A DNA stretch of 5,376 nucleotides from an uncultured Blautia sp. (GTDB lineage Bacteria > Bacillota > Clostridia > Lachnospirales > Lachnospiraceae), in contig NZ_CAKROJ010000102.1 of assembly GCF_934372025.1 (NCBI RefSeq), positions 1 through 5,376 of the forward strand. Direction: 5' to 3'. Made by a program: the position numbers and the translations under genes. This document shows, in pieces, positions 3,634 through 5,376 of the stretch. The notes below the pieces were generated by a model. It had not been told where the DNA came from. It did no database searches and worked only from the letters and a program-made list of their open reading frames with translations. Within the stretch, counting starts at the first letter, position 1. Every line of letters starts with the position of its first letter.

Positions 3634-5376
3634 TTATTTTTTGTTTTTCTTTTTATAAAATACTACTCCGCCAATTGCTCCTGCTGCAATGATCAGAATA
3701 CAAACAAATGGAAGAATTGGTGTGTTATCACCAGTCTTAACTGCATTTCTCCGATTTGCTGCCGGTGTGAGATTTGTTCCCGGAACAGTAACCTTTGCCT
3801 TTGTGATACTGAAGGATACCTGTCTGGTATCTGTTTCTCCTGTTGTTTTCCATCCGCTTCCATCATACTTCTGCTGATTGAACACTACTTTAAGTGTGTA
3901 ATTTCCACTCTCAGACAATCCAAAGGAAGCTGTATATGGTGCTGCATTCCAGACATTGGTATTAATAACCGTCCAGCTCTGCGGAACATATCTGGTATCT
4001 CCATTCTTCGGAGAATTATTATCCATTCCTGCTCCAACTGCAGTGAATGAAATCTTTGTCTGTGTAGTATAGACTCCATTTACGTCAATACCGGTAATCT
4101 TGTTATTCTCTGCTGATGCGATCTTTGCACTGTAAGCTTTTACGCTGACTTCCACTGATACAGAAAGACTGATCTGATTATTATTATCCACCCCTGATGG
4201 AAGTTTCACTGTACCTGCTACTGTAAATTTCTGTGCTTTTGTGCTGGACTGCTTATAAGCTGCCGCCTTAACGTTCCATGATACAGAAGCTTTCATTTTT
4301 CCATCTGTTGTTTCTATCACAACCGTAGATGGAAGTTTCAGAGAAGCAGCATCTTTCTTAGTACCATTTGGCAGACCGGTAATTGCTGACGGCTGATGGA
4401 TCTTTGTAAGCGATGCAGTTCCTTTTACCACCTGGAACGAAACGGTAACACTTTTATCAGAAGAAATCCTTACTTCATCCTGATATGTGCTCACATCCAG
4501 TCCATTTGCAGGACGTACAGTATACACTGCCGTGGCTCCCGGAGCCAGTACAAGTGAATCCGGATCAACAGATACATTAAAGTATTTCATTGCCGGCTGT
4601 TCCAGTGTCTCTGTCACGTTTCCATTATTTGTGACCGTAAACTGCTGTGAAGCCACATCACTGTAACCCTTTTTGACAGTCGGGAACGAAAGCTCTTTTG
4701 TCGAAACATCCAGTGAATGTTTTGCTTCTTCTACAGTAACGGTTGCCGTGATCACAATCGAATTGGATGCGTTTGAATTGTTTGTTATTGTGAAATTCTC
4801 AGTATAACTGCTTACTGTCAGGCCAGTCTTCGGCTGAATCGTAAACTGTGCGGTTCCGCCATTCTGTGCGATTGTCTGTGCCTGCCAAGTAATATCAAAA
4901 TATTTTCCGTTCGCTTCTCCACTGTCACTGACTGCTTCTGACAGATCCGCATCTGCATTTCCTTCATTTGTCAATGTAATTGTTTTTGCTTCCGGAAGAC
5001 TTGTGTAACCTTCTACCAGTGTTCCAAATTCGGCTCCTGTCTCATCAGCTGTTACTCTGGATGTCGCCGGTGTCGGGATTTTAACATTCACATAAACCAC
5101 AACTTCATTATCTGGATTATTCTTGTCGGCAAAACGAATGGTATCCGGATATGGCGTATCAGGTGCCAGCTCCTCATCCGGTGTCACTGTAAATTCAGCT
5201 GTTTCACCTGGCTGGATCTCCTTCTCAGACGGAGAAACTGTAACCGCCGGTGCTGCACTTGCCGATGCAGCTTCCACTGTTATTGCCTGAGAGGAAGTAT
5301 TTGTAACCTGAACAGTCTGGCTTTCTGTTGACGTAAAGATCAGTCCGTCTCTGACTACATTTTCATCCACTGCCAG
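3634..5376 (-). CDS. Cell-surface protein with tandem Ig-like/ASH-like domains and a sortase-like C-terminal signal (5' partial)
   Basis: The reading frame is open to the right edge (CTG GCA GTG GAT), so the N-terminus and any signal peptide are missing; 580 residues are present. Numbering from the GTG at 5370: three related beta-domains at about 10-97, 113-212 and 219-315 share a pattern of xxFxTVxxGY...xxTVTNNGN followed by PGxTAxFTVxPxxGLxxSxY. They resemble ASH or choice-of-anchor-D domains. Residues about 323-410 (ITGLPNGTKKDAASLKLPSTV, SVSWNV) resemble a Big_4-type Ig domain. A further beta-domain at about 420-525 often caps Lachnospiraceae surface proteins, from memory. The end has the three parts of a wall-sorting signal: VKTGD (544-548), a hydrophobic segment (551-572), and KKKNKK. 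The protein is probably linked to, or held at, the cell wall with the tandem domains as a stalk; a ligand-binding part may lie in the missing N-terminus. No enzyme motif is seen. It ends at the CIRCE-shaped terminator. Confidence 0.9.
   Translation of the reverse strand: MAVDENVVRDGLIFTSTESQTVQVTNTSSQAITVEAASASAAPAVTVSPSEKEIQPGETAEFTVTPDEELAPDTPYPDTIRFADKNNPDNEVVVYVNVKIPTPATSRVTADETGAEFGTLVEGYTSLPEAKTITLTNEGNADADLSEAVSDSGEANGKYFDITWQAQTIAQNGGTAQFTIQPKTGLTVSSYTENFTITNNSNASNSIVITATVTVEEAKHSLDVSTKELSFPTVKKGYSDVASQQFTVTNNGNVTETLEQPAMKYFNVSVDPDSLVLAPGATAVYTVRPANGLDVSTYQDEVRISSDKSVTVSFQVVKGTASLTKIHQPSAITGLPNGTKKDAASLKLPSTVVIETTDGKMKASVSWNVKAAAYKQSSTKAQKFTVAGTVKLPSGVDNNNQISLSVSVEVSVKAYSAKIASAENNKITGIDVNGVYTTQTKISFTAVGAGMDNNSPKNGDTRYVPQSWTVINTNVWNAAPYTASFGLSESGNYTLKVVFNQQKYDGSGWKTTGETDTRQVSFSITKAKVTVPGTNLTPAANRRNAVKTGDNTPILPFVCILIIAAGAIGGVVFYKKKNKK

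Noticed and set aside
3595..4050. Plus-strand 151-codon frame starting inside the CIRCE element
   Set aside because: It begins in the operator, has no ribosome binding site, and lies antisense to the clearly coding sorting signal and terminal domain of the surface protein. The cysteine-rich product is a shadow.
3885..4079. Minus-strand 64-codon frame inside the surface-protein gene
   Set aside because: It is out of frame with a well-supported coding region on the same strand and has no recognisable start signal or motif.
1..5376. A new multi-gene defence, mobile or CRISPR-type system
   Set aside because: The genes belong to housekeeping, regulatory and surface families with separate transcription signals. 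There are no repeats, integrase, transposase, toxin-antitoxin or nuclease genes in the window.

Overview
The window reads as chromosomal DNA from a low-GC Gram-positive anaerobe, most likely a member of the Clostridia in or near the Lachnospiraceae. The main pointers are a clostridial-type DegV N-terminus, a small protein resembling the DUF5721 family, a protein built on the Spo0A DNA-binding domain, an HtpG preceded by a perfect CIRCE (HrcA operator), and a surface protein ending in a VKTGD-type sortase-like signal. Family assignments come from recognising motifs by eye; no database was searched.

Layout, left to right. (1) Positions 1-131, minus strand: the first 43 codons of a DegV-family protein starting at TTG; the rest lies outside the window. 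(2) Positions 132-322: a divergent control region with a degV promoter, a near-perfect 21-bp palindrome at its expected transcription start, a TATAAT box for the plus-strand gene, and inverted repeats. (3) Positions 323-826, plus strand: a 167-residue DUF5721-like protein of unknown function. (4) Positions 762-1187, minus strand: a 141-residue protein consisting of a Spo0A C-terminal DNA-binding domain without a receiver domain. It meets the previous gene tail to tail with a 65-bp coding overlap. (5) Positions 1188-1454: the leader and promoter of the Spo0A-like gene, with two 0A-box-like half-sites flanking its -10 box, then the strong htpG terminator. (6) Positions 1455-3500, minus strand: htpG (Hsp90), 681 residues, with two acidic low-complexity insertions. 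(7) Positions 3501-3633: the htpG leader and promoter, and a perfect CIRCE followed by T6 on the minus strand, so it also has the form of an intrinsic terminator for the upstream gene. (8) Positions 3634-5376, minus strand: the C-terminal 580 residues of a secreted, cell-wall-anchored protein made of tandem Ig-like/ASH-like beta domains; its start is outside the window.

Apart from the strand they share, the genes do not look like one operon. Each has its own promoter or terminator signals. htpG is a heat-shock unit under predicted HrcA control, and the Spo0A-like gene is a candidate transcription factor with possible self-regulation. I saw no tRNA, rRNA, CRISPR array, insertion sequence or phage gene. 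The points most worth following are the receiver-less Spo0A-like protein with its altered recognition helix and its promoter architecture, and the palindrome that appears to act as both CIRCE operator and terminator.
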